Source: a virus. Taken from it: a stretch of 58,991 nt of DNA. Position numbers and translations under genes: made by a program. The stretch is from positions 1 to 58,991 of IMG/VR virus record IMGVR_UViG_3300008263_000034, one strand, 5' to 3'. Below the pieces are notes generated by a model. The model did no database searches and was not told the DNA's origin. It saw nothing but the letters and a program-made list of their open reading frames with translations. Shown in pieces: positions 40,613 through 52,700 of the stretch. Within the stretch, counting starts at the first letter, position 1; each line of letters starts with the position of its first letter.

Positions 40613-43600
40613 ATGCTGGAAATTAAACAATTCGACGACTGGCTCGCAAACCAAGAAGAGGCTGCCGAACCAACAACAAACCTTAAGAACTACACGGATT
40701 ATGTTAGGTCTAGCTACTACAGCGCAGGACAACTAAACCAAGAGACTGAACAGGAGATCGCCGCCGGAGTTGCTGACCGTCTTAATAGTGATGGCTTGTT
40801 TACCGACGACATGTCCGAAGAGGACAAAAATAATTTATACTCTAGTGTTATTGGCGCGACGCGTAATGCAGACACCGACGCTCGCTTTGTGTTGGACTAC
40901 CTCCGCACGAATAGTGAAGGGCCAGCAAATGTCTTAGCAAACGAAGCTAAAGTCAGCAATCTTGCGAACTACCTTACCCTACAAGAGAAATCCCCATCTG
41001 AAGCGGAGGGCTTTAAGCCATATGTCGATGAGATCCTTGCCGACAAGTCACTGATAAAACGTGCGCGTATGTCCGCTGTCGATCGCGGGGAATATAGCAT
41101 CGCAGCACTCGACGAGGAAGACGGCACGCGCACCCTCTACGCTGGCCCAAATGCACGTCCTGAATCTATTGCGGGTGAGGTCAAGTCACTTATTGCGACT
41201 GGTGCTCTGTCGTCCGCCGACCTATATCGGGTCAACGATTTCGTCAAACCATTAAACGGTGGTCTGACCAATGGTGCTGAAGACTCCCGATATGAGACGT
41301 TCGCACGTACGATTAGTGATCTCGCAAAAAAAGATAAGGACTTAAATCAGTTAATCGAAAAAAATGCTTCCGATAAAATAGAGCAGAAGACAGCTGAACT
41401 CCGCACCACCGGAGAGAGTATATGGGGGGGAGTGAAGACGGTCATCAGTTACCCCTTTATCAAGGGAGGTGATCTTCTTCTTGACCTGTTTGACGGCGAA
41501 CAGAAACAGCCGAAGTATGCGCCCGACACAAAGCTGTCTGACGCGGTCGCTGGTAATAGCGCGATCAACCAACGCTTTAGCGCCGCTGAAATTGAAAAGT
41601 TCAGTGAGGCGCTTACGGACAGAGTTGCTGGAGCTCCTTATAGAGCCGACCGTCCTGAGACCGGAATCACTACCGACTCGATGGGTAATGTTATTCTCGC
41701 CCCAAGCCTTTTAGCTAATGTAGAGCAGTTTAATCAAGCTGTCAGTAGCTCTTCGCTAAATAAAGACCAGCAGAAACAAGCCTCTGTCCAACGTAAATTG
41801 TTATTGGAATCCGCTGCTCCTGACCTTATTCGGATGATCCTTGAAGAAGAACCTGAAGCGGTTAGCAGCTACGCAAAAGCAAAAGCCGATGGGCTCTCCC
41901 CTTCCGAGTTTGTCGAACAATATGTAGGTAATAATAAAAATTATGATGCGTTTGGTACTCGCTTAGAACAGTTTGGAAAAAGCGCATGGAAAACTTTGGC
42001 TGAGATCCCTTTAGGTATTGCCGCCCTTGCTGGTAATGAGTGGGCTGCTACGACGATGGGCGACATGATTAAAGACCAGACCAGACGTCAAGAGTTCTCC
42101 CGTCTCTACGGAGACGAGTATGGTTTGGGTTTCCAGATACTGAACACACTCCCACAGGTAGCTGCCGACATCGGCCTAACTATTGGAACAGCTGGCGCGT
42201 TTGCTGGAGCCAAAGCACTTGCGAAAACAGGCGCGGCGTCGGCGCGTGCTATGATCCGGAATGGTGCCAAGATGGCACTCTCTGAGATTGATGATGCGGC
42301 AGCGGCTTCGTTCCGTAAAGCGGCGTCCGCTGAGGGCTCACAGTTTCTCGGTAAGGCTATCACAGATGTTGGTAGGAGTTTTGGTAGCAAGTTCGGAGAG
42401 CTGGCTCCACTTGCCGCTGTCACGTTCACCCGATCAGCTGGCTCCTCATTCGGTTCCCTCTACAATCAGCTGCCGGACGACATGAGTCACGAGGAAAAAT
42501 ATAAGACCGCTCTTCCCGCTGCCCTTGCAATGGGCATCTCCACGTCTGTCATCACAGTGGGTCTGTCGGGATTGGGACTCGGTGCTGTTGAAGATATCGG
42601 CACAAACGTGGTTCGTAATAAAATTCTCGGTGGTGACACACTAACAACACGTGCTGCCCTTGAGGCTGCTGAGCGTGCTGTTCCAGTCAGTAAGATGAAT
42701 TACCGACAAGCCAAACAGGCATACCAGAACGCAGCTAACGAAGGCCGCATCCTTAGCGACAAGGCGTTTAACGCCGCTGCCCGCGCAGCCGTCACCAGCA
42801 CTTACAAAAACTGGTTGAAAACCACAATAAAGGGTGGACTTAGTGAGTCGTTTGAAGAGGCGCTAGACCAAGGCGTCGGCATGGCTATTGAGAACGCTGC
42901 TCTCGATCGGGATGCTTCGCTTGCTGAGAAGGTTGCACAAGTGTTCGATGCAGGACTTATTGGTGGTGCTTTGGGTGCAGGTATTGCTGGTAGCACCCAG
43001 TTCGGCAGAGTTCGTAAATCAGAACAGAGTCTGGTGTTTGAGGGCAGAGCATCCGCATTTGAGGATATCGCAAAGCGGCTCCGTAGTAACAATAGCAATT
43101 CTACCGCCGATGTATTGCAACGCCGTATCGACGAGGCGCGAGAGCAAGCACGACTCTCTGTCGAAAGAGATATCGCCGCGCAGAAAACTCAAGAGGAGGT
43201 CAAAGAACGCACTGTCGTTGCTGACCCCAACGAAAGACCCCTTAAAGGTAGACCTGTCTTTAACGAAGAGACAGGTCAGTGGGCACCCGCAGACGAGCCG
43301 TTCGACCCTCTGCTCGATGACATCCTAGGAGAGGAGATCGAATATAGTGGCTTTGAAGGCGTTCTGGAGCTAGACGCAGACGGCAGCTCTGTCGTCCTCC
43401 GACTCAATAAACCGTATACCACAGAGGGAGGCGGGTCAGTTGAGTTCATTAACTTGGGACCACGCTTCCAGAAAGCCTCAAAATTTACCGCCCCTCTCCT
43501 TACCATTGGGCAGGAGACTTTCGGCGTGCCCGCTGGCACCCCATACATATCAATGGGTGGTAAGAAGAAAACCAAATTTGCTTTTCCAGCAAAAGAGAAA

Positions 43601-46600
43601 GTGACCCCAGAGTCATTTGAAGTCTTTCGTGATGATGAAGGGAACGTGCGTAGCCTTATCGTTAAGGGTGGTCTCTCCCTTAAGGACGGGTCTACGACCA
43701 TGAATATCCCCCTTACTAACTCTTTACAGATTAAAGCTATAGCAGAGTGGTACGGTATTGACATTACGCCTAAACTGCCAGTGTCAGAAACCGCAGACGG
43801 TCAATTCGAGTTTGGGTTTGCTAACCGCAAGGATCTCGTCAAGTCGAAAGAAGAGTTCGGGTTCGTCGCCCCAGATGAACCAGAGATGACCGACGAAGAG
43901 CTAAAGGCAGAGACAGAGGACATCCTCGGTCGGTCATTCGCTCCTGTAATGGAGGGAGAGATGGAGCTCGTTACTGATAAACAGAACAGGACTAGAAGAA
44001 TACTTGAGGGGTTCGACACTCAGATCTCCAGTAAGCAGAAGAACCTCAAGAAGGTTACCGATACCCTCGCGCCACTCAAAGATCTTAGTGACAAGCAGTT
44101 GACCGGAGACCAGAAGCTCATCAAACAACAGAGCATTGATCTTGAGAAAAAAATCAAAAAAGAAATTACCGCACTTAGAAAAGCCAAGAAAGAGTTTAGT
44201 GAGGACGCGATCGAGCTCGGATCTTCGGCAACACAAGAACCACTAACTGCTACACCACAAGGCCCACGCGTGTATCGGAGTTGGGATGAGTCACAGAAAC
44301 AACTAGACCGCGATTTCGCTGAGTCCATCAATGGAATCAGGCAGAGTTATGTGGATACGGACGTGCCCGTTGATGTGGATCGTATTGAGAACATTATACG
44401 TATAGTACCACTCCGCAACAAGCTCGGCACATCTATTGCTCTCTCCGACGTCTCGATTGAAGAACTGGACGCCGTCGAATCAATGGCGGAGGACATTATT
44501 AGTTTTGCAGAGGACACCAATAATAAGGCTACGCCGAAGCAACGTCAACTAATCATTGATGACTACAGGGCTTTGGTTGCTCGGGTAAATATCATACAGC
44601 AGTACGCCGTTGAGCGTGAGTATGAAGAGGTTTTCGGTCTGGCGGTGTCGGAACTGAAAGCGTTACAGACGGAACCGGAACCCGAAGAAGAGGTCGAAAC
44701 AAAAGCAAGCGACAATGACACGCTACACTACCTACTCTCCAATACACCTGAAGCGTTTACCACGATTGATGTAAAACCATTTGCTGACAAAAAGGTTTTA
44801 GGTACCCTGAAAAAAATGGGTGTTGAGATCGGCAAGCAACGCCAAGACAGTGTAGAAACGGTAACGGTTACAGGTTACGATCAAGAGACCAGAGAAATAC
44901 TATACGAGAAGAGTGGCGTCACAGTGCGTGCTCCACTATCTACCGTCAACTTCGAGTCCCCTACTCTACGCACCGCCATTGACGCCGCGAGCACAGAAGT
45001 TTTTGATATTACGCAACAAGCCAAAAAAGAAATGGCAGCGATTAAACGTAGAACGGCACGGCCAGTACAAGACCGTGCGCGTGACTTCCTTATTAAGGTT
45101 AATGACTACGTCACTAAGAGCAAAGCATTAGACGAACGCCTTAAGGAAGTGGACAGAATGCCCGCAGCAAAGAGGTCCGCCGTCAAGCAACGCATCGAAG
45201 GGCAGCTGAAGGAGCTGAGAAAAAGTGCTACCAAATACGTCAACAGCGTTGGCTCTGTCCTACAGTCTGACTTTGATTTCTATAAAGACCTAGAGGAAGA
45301 ACAAAAACAGGAAATAGCTGCCCAGATCCGCCGCTCGCTTTACGGTGTTGGGGGATTTAAACAAGAAGTGGCGCCTAGAGCTAGAGTCAAAGCCTTTAAT
45401 CCAACGCCCGACATAAAAGTCACTAGGGTAGTATACGCCAAAGAGCAGTTCCGAAACGGCACGCAAGAGGAAGACATGCTTAATGAGCTAGTCGAAGGTG
45501 GTCACATCGTTAACCTGCCGGACACCGGAAAGGCCTTAGCCCAAGCTGGTCTTTTTATTACTGAGTCCGGTGTGAGTAAATTCCCAGCGTTCTCGCAATC
45601 TCAAGTTGAGTTAGTCGAGCAGGAAGGCCAAGAGGTAGCTGACACTAACGCTTACATCAAGGACAAGCACGAACTCCTTAGCGAAAAAGTCCTGTCTAAA
45701 TACCCACAACTCGGCGAGCTGGTTACCATTACAGGTAGATCCAGAACCAAAGGAACCATTGGTGATGATACCGCTATGCTCGACTCTATTGAGGTAGAGA
45801 TCAATCGAATGAATAGCGCTATTGAGAAAGATGCGCTACTCGGCAGAAAAGTACCTTCCGAGTTCATCAAGAAACGCGACGGGTTGGTGCAGCAATTAAA
45901 AGAAGCTAAGGTCAGAATAAAGGACGAAAGATATTACGAAATTGACGGAAAGAAATACGAAGTCGTTAATAGTAAAACGGACAGGAGTATTTACTTTCCG
46001 GTGGATAAAGACGGCCTGTTTGGTGTGTTCACAAACAACCCTAAGATCACAAGAGCGCAGATTGCGGCGGGTTATCGTGTGGTCATACCTGATAAGTTCG
46101 ATAGAGATCTGTTTAACCCATCGCAGTATACACGGGACGGGCGTATTATCGAAGGATACTATATGCCCCGCAATCCAGAACCATCTACCGTAGGTAGTTT
46201 CGGTCGCGTATCGAACCCGAGGATTGATGAGAACGGCGAGCAGATACTCGACGAGAGATCGAACTTTGATAGCACACGCATTGAGTTGTTTGTGAATAAC
46301 ATGGTGAGTACGTCTGAGATTCAAGGGAATATGGGGGCTTACTTCGCCACCTCATTAAGAGAACTCAATAAAATTACCCGCAACCTCCTCGCGTCGAAAA
46401 GAAATAGTGATTCAAGATTCCCTTGGTCAGAGACTTACATCGACAACACGGTATCAGACCTTACCCGAGGGTTTGCTGCCGAGTTAAATGAATACCGCTT
46501 GGCTCAAAACGTAGTACGGAGAGCCTTTCAGTCTTTGGAATTTCAAGATACGATTAAGATCGGGAAAGAGTTAGTAACTAGATATATTGACGAAGAGGGC

Positions 46601-49600
46601 AACACGATAGAGTTTTCTGATCTCCCACAGGAAATCAGAGATGAAAGTATTGTGGATAAACTCAAGAAAACGGATCTTGTTAAGTTCGTAACTGAGATGA
46701 TCCCAGATCGTGATGTTAATTCGATAGCTGCCGACATCAAAAAGATATACAAGAACATCAAGGGCGAAGATTCTAATTCGGTTATTATCCAATACGCCAA
46801 ATTGCTTTATGCTAACGCCACTGTTGCAGGTGGTAGGTTCTACTCACTACCAGATCCGAATACGTATTTAAATCGTCCAGCTAATCTGACAGTTGTGGGG
46901 ACCTCGGTCTTTAACACAGTAGCAAATAGGAATGCAAAAGCTGAACGAGCTAACCCCAACACCGAATATGTACCCTTAGATTACGTTACGCGAGATGGAG
47001 ATGGGTTCTTCTTAGAGGAGATAATCGGAGCAGCGGGCGCGGACACAATCCAAGCGCTGCAAGATGAGATGGATCGGCGGAGACAGGAGAGCGGAGCAGA
47101 TGCGGGAGTATATGATATGCTACTCACGGGTGAGTCGTATGCCAGCGCACTGGAATCGTCTGACCTTGTCTTTATGAACCGTTCAGCTTTGTTGGCGAGC
47201 GAACTATACCGCACTATCGCAGAGGACAAGACTGGCAAACTAGCCCAAGTCTTCAGGGATCTCGCGGTGCAGACCGGAGTAATCCCACAATATCAGGCAG
47301 ACAACTTGTCTGATGCTGTGCTCGTCCAATCACTATCCGGCAGACTTAACACTGATTACGTCCTCCACGCCAATAAAGGGTACGCTCGCACTGTGCTATC
47401 CACATTGTCCGGAACGGATTTAGGTAAGCAGGCCGCTGGTATTCTAATCGCCCTTAGATGGCTACCACCTACAATGTCGCTTCCGTTGCGAGCACCAGCT
47501 GAACGGAAATCTGCAACACCTGCGGCGACAGCAACCACGCCACCGGATGAAGCCATCGCGGCAGGTAAAGCCTTACGCCAAGCAGAAGCAACAGATAGTG
47601 ACACGATTGATTATGCCAGAAATTACCTAGAGGCATCTCAGGCAGCACTACCGTATCTGTTAAAGCTCGGCAGTGAGCGAAGGATAGCCCTCAACACAAT
47701 CGAAGAAGCTCGCGCAGACATTTACGATTCGTTCCGTTTGCTGCGGACGCTTATTGGTCAGACAGACCCCGAAGACATAGGACCTGTCCAGACGAAAACC
47801 AAAAGGCAGATCGCCGAAGGTATTGAGATCGGTCGCGTCGGAGTTACAACCGAAAGCGTTGCTGCGTTCCAAGACAAAAATGTTAGTGGTATCGAAGCAG
47901 AAATCCAGAAACTACAGGATACACGCAAGAGAACTGAAGATCTTATAAATGGAATAGGCTCTGTTCGGGCGAGGATTCTGGAGATCACTGATGGTCTCGT
48001 TTTACGAGACGAGGCGAGCAAAGCCATTGAGGTGATACCAGCTCTACTAAAACAGGCAAAGTCTAATAAGGAAAGGACCGCGCTTAAAGCAGAACTGGCG
48101 GAGCTACAAAAGACTTACGAAGATATCTTCTATAGAGGCGACGAGACTCTCGCTGACTTGGATGCTTCGATAGTCACTAAACAAAAACAACTTGAAAAGG
48201 CTAAGGCTGTAAGAGAACTAAGTGGACCTACTCTAGTCAACAACCTAATTGAGAACATCGAAGCGGCCTACGCCCAAATAAATAACAATCGCGAGTTCTT
48301 GTCTGAGCTCTCTGAATCCGCTAGAGCTCGTATCCAAAGCGAAAGCCAACGGATTGAGCGCCTCCGTAAACTACCAGAGTGGCAACAATACGTTGAGATC
48401 ATTGCTGGTTCGCCTACTATTTTACGCGGTAGAAAAGACATAGATGAGAAAGTGAGGCGTAAGATTGATGAGATTGAGAGTGACGCGACAAAACGTAAGA
48501 CATTTGACGATGCCGTAAAGGCACGGGCAAAAGCACTCGATCAAGCGCTGATTAAAAACGGCTTCAACCTACCGAAGGCTGGTCTCATTACCCCATACGT
48601 TGATCCGATGGACTTCGTCGTTAGCAAGCCCCGATTCGAACCTTCTGAAGGTCAGACTACAGACCCGAATGTTCGTGGAGTTGGTCGCCCAAGTGGCAAA
48701 GTAGTCGCAACATTTAGCGAGCAGAATCTCTCAGCCGCTGAGCGCCAGCAGTCCACAGCGAAATCATTCTCCGAAGTAGTTGCACCGATAGTACGCTCAG
48801 GTGAACGCTTTAGACCCGCTCTACCACCCCTCCCAACCAAAGAGGTCGGCGGCAGAATCAAAGTACTCAGCAAGCCGAAAGAATACGATCCGAACGACAA
48901 GTTCTTCTCGCTGTCTCAGATCGACCCATCCCTCCGCGACGAAGCAAGGGTAGAGAACCTGCGCGTAGCTGGACAACTCGGTCTCGTATCCGGTGACCCG
49001 AACTCTGTTCTCGGAGCCCTCCGTAGAATCACGCAGACTGGCACACCGAGGCAACAACTGATTGCCGAACTGCTGCTGACTGCGCCGGACTTCATTAGGG
49101 ACATCAACTTCGTTATGGTCGAAGTAGACTTGGGCTTTGCTGGTCTTTATGACAAGACGAGCAACTCAGTCTTAGTTAACCTAAACGAACACAACGGTCG
49201 TGGTTTAGTGGACGTGCTCCTGCACGAATACCTCCACGCACCGACAGCTAAGGTTCTACTTAACCCTAAGACTGAGTCCCAACGGAAGGCAGTGGCACGT
49301 ATCGAAGCGATTCGTAACTTCGCCATCGCTAATGCGGCTAAACTCGGACTGGACACAGATCCAGTTGTAAGGCTCGGCTTGTCCAACAACGCTGAGTTCT
49401 TGACCTACGCCCTTACTGCACCGGAATTCCAGAACATCCTTGCTGGTCTTGCACCGCTTGACCAACGCTCGATCCTGCGCCGTCTCGTTGACGCTATCCT
49501 TAACGTCTTTGGTCTTGATCCTAAGAAGCACGAGGTTGCCGCTGATGCGATCCAAGAACTACTCGACTTCACCAAGATGTCCCTCGCCCATGCAGGTACG

Positions 49601-49750
49601 TTCAGCGTCGATAACAAATGGAGAGCGTTGGTTGGAACTGCTCGCAGCAAGAACGAACGCGCACAGGCTTACTCCAACCTTACCGCTGCTAATTTAATCA
49701 ACGATGTGATTAGCCGCTACAACGAAGACGGTCCGACGCATCGCACCTGA
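40613..49750 (+). CDS. Giant internal virion / ejection protein with metallopeptidase domain
   Basis: A 3045-aa protein, by far the largest in the genome. Residues about 455-690 contain several Ala/Gly-rich amphipathic or membrane-active helices (IGLTIGTAGAFAGAKALA, ALAMGISTSVITVGLSGLGLG) that could insert into the cell envelope during DNA ejection. Long coiled coils lie near 1120-1200 and 2400-2600. Near residue 2871 VDVLLHEYLHAPT gives a gluzincin-like HExxH. This part could cut the wall or process the phage polyprotein. No RNA polymerase motifs were seen. The frame ends in NEDGPTHRT while the sequence seems to go on in another frame. Confidence 0.75.
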   Translation: MLEIKQFDDWLANQEEAAEPTTNLKNYTDYVRSSYYSAGQLNQETEQEIAAGVADRLNSDGLFTDDMSEEDKNNLYSSVIGATRNADTDARFVLDYLRTNSEGPANVLANEAKVSNLANYLTLQEKSPSEAEGFKPYVDEILADKSLIKRARMSAVDRGEYSIAALDEEDGTRTLYAGPNARPESIAGEVKSLIATGALSSADLYRVNDFVKPLNGGLTNGAEDSRYETFARTISDLAKKDKDLNQLIEKNASDKIEQKTAELRTTGESIWGGVKTVISYPFIKGGDLLLDLFDGEQKQPKYAPDTKLSDAVAGNSAINQRFSAAEIEKFSEALTDRVAGAPYRADRPETGITTDSMGNVILAPSLLANVEQFNQAVSSSSLNKDQQKQASVQRKLLLESAAPDLIRMILEEEPEAVSSYAKAKADGLSPSEFVEQYVGNNKNYDAFGTRLEQFGKSAWKTLAEIPLGIAALAGNEWAATTMGDMIKDQTRRQEFSRLYGDEYGLGFQILNTLPQVAADIGLTIGTAGAFAGAKALAKTGAASARAMIRNGAKMALSEIDDAAAASFRKAASAEGSQFLGKAITDVGRSFGSKFGELAPLAAVTFTRSAGSSFGSLYNQLPDDMSHEEKYKTALPAALAMGISTSVITVGLSGLGLGAVEDIGTNVVRNKILGGDTLTTRAALEAAERAVPVSKMNYRQAKQAYQNAANEGRILSDKAFNAAARAAVTSTYKNWLKTTIKGGLSESFEEALDQGVGMAIENAALDRDASLAEKVAQVFDAGLIGGALGAGIAGSTQFGRVRKSEQSLVFEGRASAFEDIAKRLRSNNSNSTADVLQRRIDEAREQARLSVERDIAAQKTQEEVKERTVVADPNERPLKGRPVFNEETGQWAPADEPFDPLLDDILGEEIEYSGFEGVLELDADGSSVVLRLNKPYTTEGGGSVEFINLGPRFQKASKFTAPLLTIGQETFGVPAGTPYISMGGKKKTKFAFPAKEKVTPESFEVFRDDEGNVRSLIVKGGLSLKDGSTTMNIPLTNSLQIKAIAEWYGIDITPKLPVSETADGQFEFGFANRKDLVKSKEEFGFVAPDEPEMTDEELKAETEDILGRSFAPVMEGEMELVTDKQNRTRRILEGFDTQISSKQKNLKKVTDTLAPLKDLSDKQLTGDQKLIKQQSIDLEKKIKKEITALRKAKKEFSEDAIELGSSATQEPLTATPQGPRVYRSWDESQKQLDRDFAESINGIRQSYVDTDVPVDVDRIENIIRIVPLRNKLGTSIALSDVSIEELDAVESMAEDIISFAEDTNNKATPKQRQLIIDDYRALVARVNIIQQYAVEREYEEVFGLAVSELKALQTEPEPEEEVETKASDNDTLHYLLSNTPEAFTTIDVKPFADKKVLGTLKKMGVEIGKQRQDSVETVTVTGYDQETREILYEKSGVTVRAPLSTVNFESPTLRTAIDAASTEVFDITQQAKKEMAAIKRRTARPVQDRARDFLIKVNDYVTKSKALDERLKEVDRMPAAKRSAVKQRIEGQLKELRKSATKYVNSVGSVLQSDFDFYKDLEEEQKQEIAAQIRRSLYGVGGFKQEVAPRARVKAFNPTPDIKVTRVVYAKEQFRNGTQEEDMLNELVEGGHIVNLPDTGKALAQAGLFITESGVSKFPAFSQSQVELVEQEGQEVADTNAYIKDKHELLSEKVLSKYPQLGELVTITGRSRTKGTIGDDTAMLDSIEVEINRMNSAIEKDALLGRKVPSEFIKKRDGLVQQLKEAKVRIKDERYYEIDGKKYEVVNSKTDRSIYFPVDKDGLFGVFTNNPKITRAQIAAGYRVVIPDKFDRDLFNPSQYTRDGRIIEGYYMPRNPEPSTVGSFGRVSNPRIDENGEQILDERSNFDSTRIELFVNNMVSTSEIQGNMGAYFATSLRELNKITRNLLASKRNSDSRFPWSETYIDNTVSDLTRGFAAELNEYRLAQNVVRRAFQSLEFQDTIKIGKELVTRYIDEEGNTIEFSDLPQEIRDESIVDKLKKTDLVKFVTEMIPDRDVNSIAADIKKIYKNIKGEDSNSVIIQYAKLLYANATVAGGRFYSLPDPNTYLNRPANLTVVGTSVFNTVANRNAKAERANPNTEYVPLDYVTRDGDGFFLEEIIGAAGADTIQALQDEMDRRRQESGADAGVYDMLLTGESYASALESSDLVFMNRSALLASELYRTIAEDKTGKLAQVFRDLAVQTGVIPQYQADNLSDAVLVQSLSGRLNTDYVLHANKGYARTVLSTLSGTDLGKQAAGILIALRWLPPTMSLPLRAPAERKSATPAATATTPPDEAIAAGKALRQAEATDSDTIDYARNYLEASQAALPYLLKLGSERRIALNTIEEARADIYDSFRLLRTLIGQTDPEDIGPVQTKTKRQIAEGIEIGRVGVTTESVAAFQDKNVSGIEAEIQKLQDTRKRTEDLINGIGSVRARILEITDGLVLRDEASKAIEVIPALLKQAKSNKERTALKAELAELQKTYEDIFYRGDETLADLDASIVTKQKQLEKAKAVRELSGPTLVNNLIENIEAAYAQINNNREFLSELSESARARIQSESQRIERLRKLPEWQQYVEIIAGSPTILRGRKDIDEKVRRKIDEIESDATKRKTFDDAVKARAKALDQALIKNGFNLPKAGLITPYVDPMDFVVSKPRFEPSEGQTTDPNVRGVGRPSGKVVATFSEQNLSAAERQQSTAKSFSEVVAPIVRSGERFRPALPPLPTKEVGGRIKVLSKPKEYDPNDKFFSLSQIDPSLRDEARVENLRVAGQLGLVSGDPNSVLGALRRITQTGTPRQQLIAELLLTAPDFIRDINFVMVEVDLGFAGLYDKTSNSVLVNLNEHNGRGLVDVLLHEYLHAPTAKVLLNPKTESQRKAVARIEAIRNFAIANAAKLGLDTDPVVRLGLSNNAEFLTYALTAPEFQNILAGLAPLDQRSILRRLVDAILNVFGLDPKKHEVAADAIQELLDFTKMSLAHAGTFSVDNKWRALVGTARSKNERAQAYSNLTAANLINDVISRYNEDGPTHRT

Positions 49751-49778
49751 AGGTATCAACATCGAGATCAACAACACT

Positions 49779-52700
49779 ATGGTTGGTGCGATGGGCGCTA
49801 ACCCAACCAAGCCTAACACAATACTCGTCAACGAGAATTTGGTAGCGACAATGGCAGCTGGTCTGTCGGCAGCTAATGCTAGGGCGGTAGTGCGCACGGC
49901 AGTGGACGAAGAGCTCGCCCACCTTGCATCATTCGCCGTATTCAAAACCGAAGACTTCGCCGCTATCGCAGCGGAGATCGGTCCTGATAGAGTGAACGAG
50001 ATCCTCGACATGATCTACTCTAGCGCAGTTCCTGACGCCACTGAACGTGCGGCTCGCATTGCTGCTGATCGTGAGGCAGGCGTGACAGGAGACGTTGACG
50101 CTGCTGCTGAGTGGGTGCGTATGGAGATCACTCGTTTGGCTACTGGCCGCACGAGGGAAGCTGACATCGCGTTCTTCTACACGAACCCGTCACTGCTTGA
50201 GCGATTCCTCGAAGGACTCAGAGCGTTTATCAACAAACTCAAACAACAATTTAAGTCTGAGCCTACTGCTGGTACTGCCGCTCGCATCTCGCAAGCATCC
50301 CGTTCGTTCCGTAAACTACGTAACGGCGGCGCACTACCTACGCCGGAGCCGTCCGCAGCTAATGAGTACGGCGACTCCACCGCCTTCATCAACGCCATCA
50401 ACGGCGACATCGCTGAAGGACAGGAAGACCGCACATACTTCATGCTCCCTGTATCCGGTACCGGTAACAGTAAGGCTGCCGTAAGCGGATTCTGGAAGAC
50501 GGTACAGGATAAGATGTACAACCTGCCAATGGAGCTCCGGAAGTATTTGAGTCTGAGAGATGGCACTATCTCACAAGTTGAGTATACGATTCAGGACTTC
50601 GACCGCCGCTTTCCGAAGATGCGTGACGAGGCTCTTGCTAGGGGCGCGAGCATCGAGGACATCGGCATGATCCTCGGAACTACTGCTCCGGTTGTACAAG
50701 GTGAAGCACGCAAAGAAATCCAAAGGAAGGTTCGCGAGTTCAAGACGAATAACGCAACTGATCCAGATCTTGAGCGTAAGGCCGACGACTACGAGGCTAA
50801 GTTGACACAGCCAGAAGCTGACAAGTTCTTTGCGGCGTTCCGTAAACAACAGAAGGCAATGGAGGATAAACTCAAGAGCGCTGGCTTTGGAGACCTCGTT
50901 GACTACCTCGTTGAGTTCAGGGGCGAGATCAATAAATACAAGGCGGTCATCAACTTCGACGAGTCCAACGACGTATACCTCACTAGAACATTCAGGTTCT
51001 TCGGATCGGAAGGTTGGGCCAGCTTCGCTAAGACGGGCGGTGTTGCAATGCTCGACGGCAAAGAGGTAGACTTCAACAAGCTCCGTGCCGCTGCCGCTAA
51101 ACACTTTGAGTGGGAGGTAAACAACGAGGCGAAGCAGACTGGTCAAACCTTTACTGCGGAACAACACGATAAGAAACTGGTTGAGTATCTCGATAAGTAT
51201 CTTGAGAACCTCGAACTCCAAGCCGCCGACGCCAAAGAGTTAGGTGCAATGAACACTATCCGCAAGGATGTGAACCGCCTACTAAACAAGAAGGACTTCG
51301 ACGAACCTTTGCGTATGTTGTTGGGCGAAGTCACTGACCCGTTTGAGAACGCAGTCCGCACCGTGTATAACGTCGGCAGGTTCGCAGCCAACGAGAGATT
51401 CCTACGCGACTTCGCAAGTCAGGCAATCGCAATCGGAGTAGCCAGCCGGACACGCAAGCCGGACATGGAGCTCCTCTTCCCACCGACTCAATCGGCACAG
51501 CTCGGAGACCTTGCTGGCTTGTATGTGAGGAATGACATTGCCGCTACCATCCGCGAGGAGTTAGGCATGAACGGAATGAAGCAACAGTCCAAGGCGATGG
51601 AGCAAATCAATATGTTCGGTCGCTTCATAGCTAAGTTCTCCGGTCTTTCGATCACCGCAAAGACATTGGGCTCCGTTGGTTTCTATCCTCGTAACGTATT
51701 GGGCGGCATTGCCCTGACTACATCACAAGGCATCGTTAATCCGGTCTACCTGAAGGAGGCGTTTCGCCTGTCGATCATCGCTAACATGTCCCTCAACGGT
51801 AGGATTAAGGCGGAGTCGGAGGAGTCCCGTAATCTGATGCGTAGACTTGTTGAATTGCAGGTGCTGAAGGATGATACTCAGGGTCGTATCGCAATGGACA
51901 TGCTTAACGGCTTTGTCAACTCTACGGATCAGCAACTCGAAGAGCTGCTTAACGATATCGTCGAGGCACAAGGCAGTGGCAACATCGAGAAGATCATCAA
52001 GAAGTTCAAACTCAAAGGGACATGGGAAGCCACGAAACAAGCTGGCGGTTCTACTGTTGAGTTCCTTGCATCACTCAACAACGTAATCGACAGCGCGTTT
52101 AAACTTAACGCCTACTTCCACGAGTTGAGTGTGCTGAAGGAAGCCTACGGTGACACGGAATCCGAAGCCAAACTAGAAGTGGACGCCGCACGCAAAGTTA
52201 AGCTGACGTTCCCAACGCACTCGGATCAACTCAGTCTTGCGAAGGCGTTTAACAAATCGCCGTTCTCGATGGTCGCCCTTCCGTTCGTCCGGTGGAAGAC
52301 CGAGGTGTTCCGCACGATGTTCAACACCGTCCCGCTTGCTGTTGAAGAAATCAAATCAGGCAACCCGACCATGCGTAGTCGCGGCATCAAACGCCTGATT
52401 GGTTTCGTCACCACTATGACAGGCGGCGGTGCTGCCTACGGTGCAATATTCGCCACACTGTTTAGTCTCCTGACTGATGACGAAGAAGACGAGCGCGATG
52501 GCGTGCGTAAGCTCACCGACGAAGAGCTCGACGCGCTTCGTCAAGGTCTACCGAAATGGCAGCGCAACCACGGTATCTTCGCACAGATGCTGCAAGACGG
52601 TAGCGTACAGGTCATCGACATGTCCAACATCCTACCACATAGCCAGCTTACTGACTTAGTTGGTCTGGCCTCTCGTGGTAACCTCAAGGGTATGGCCGAC

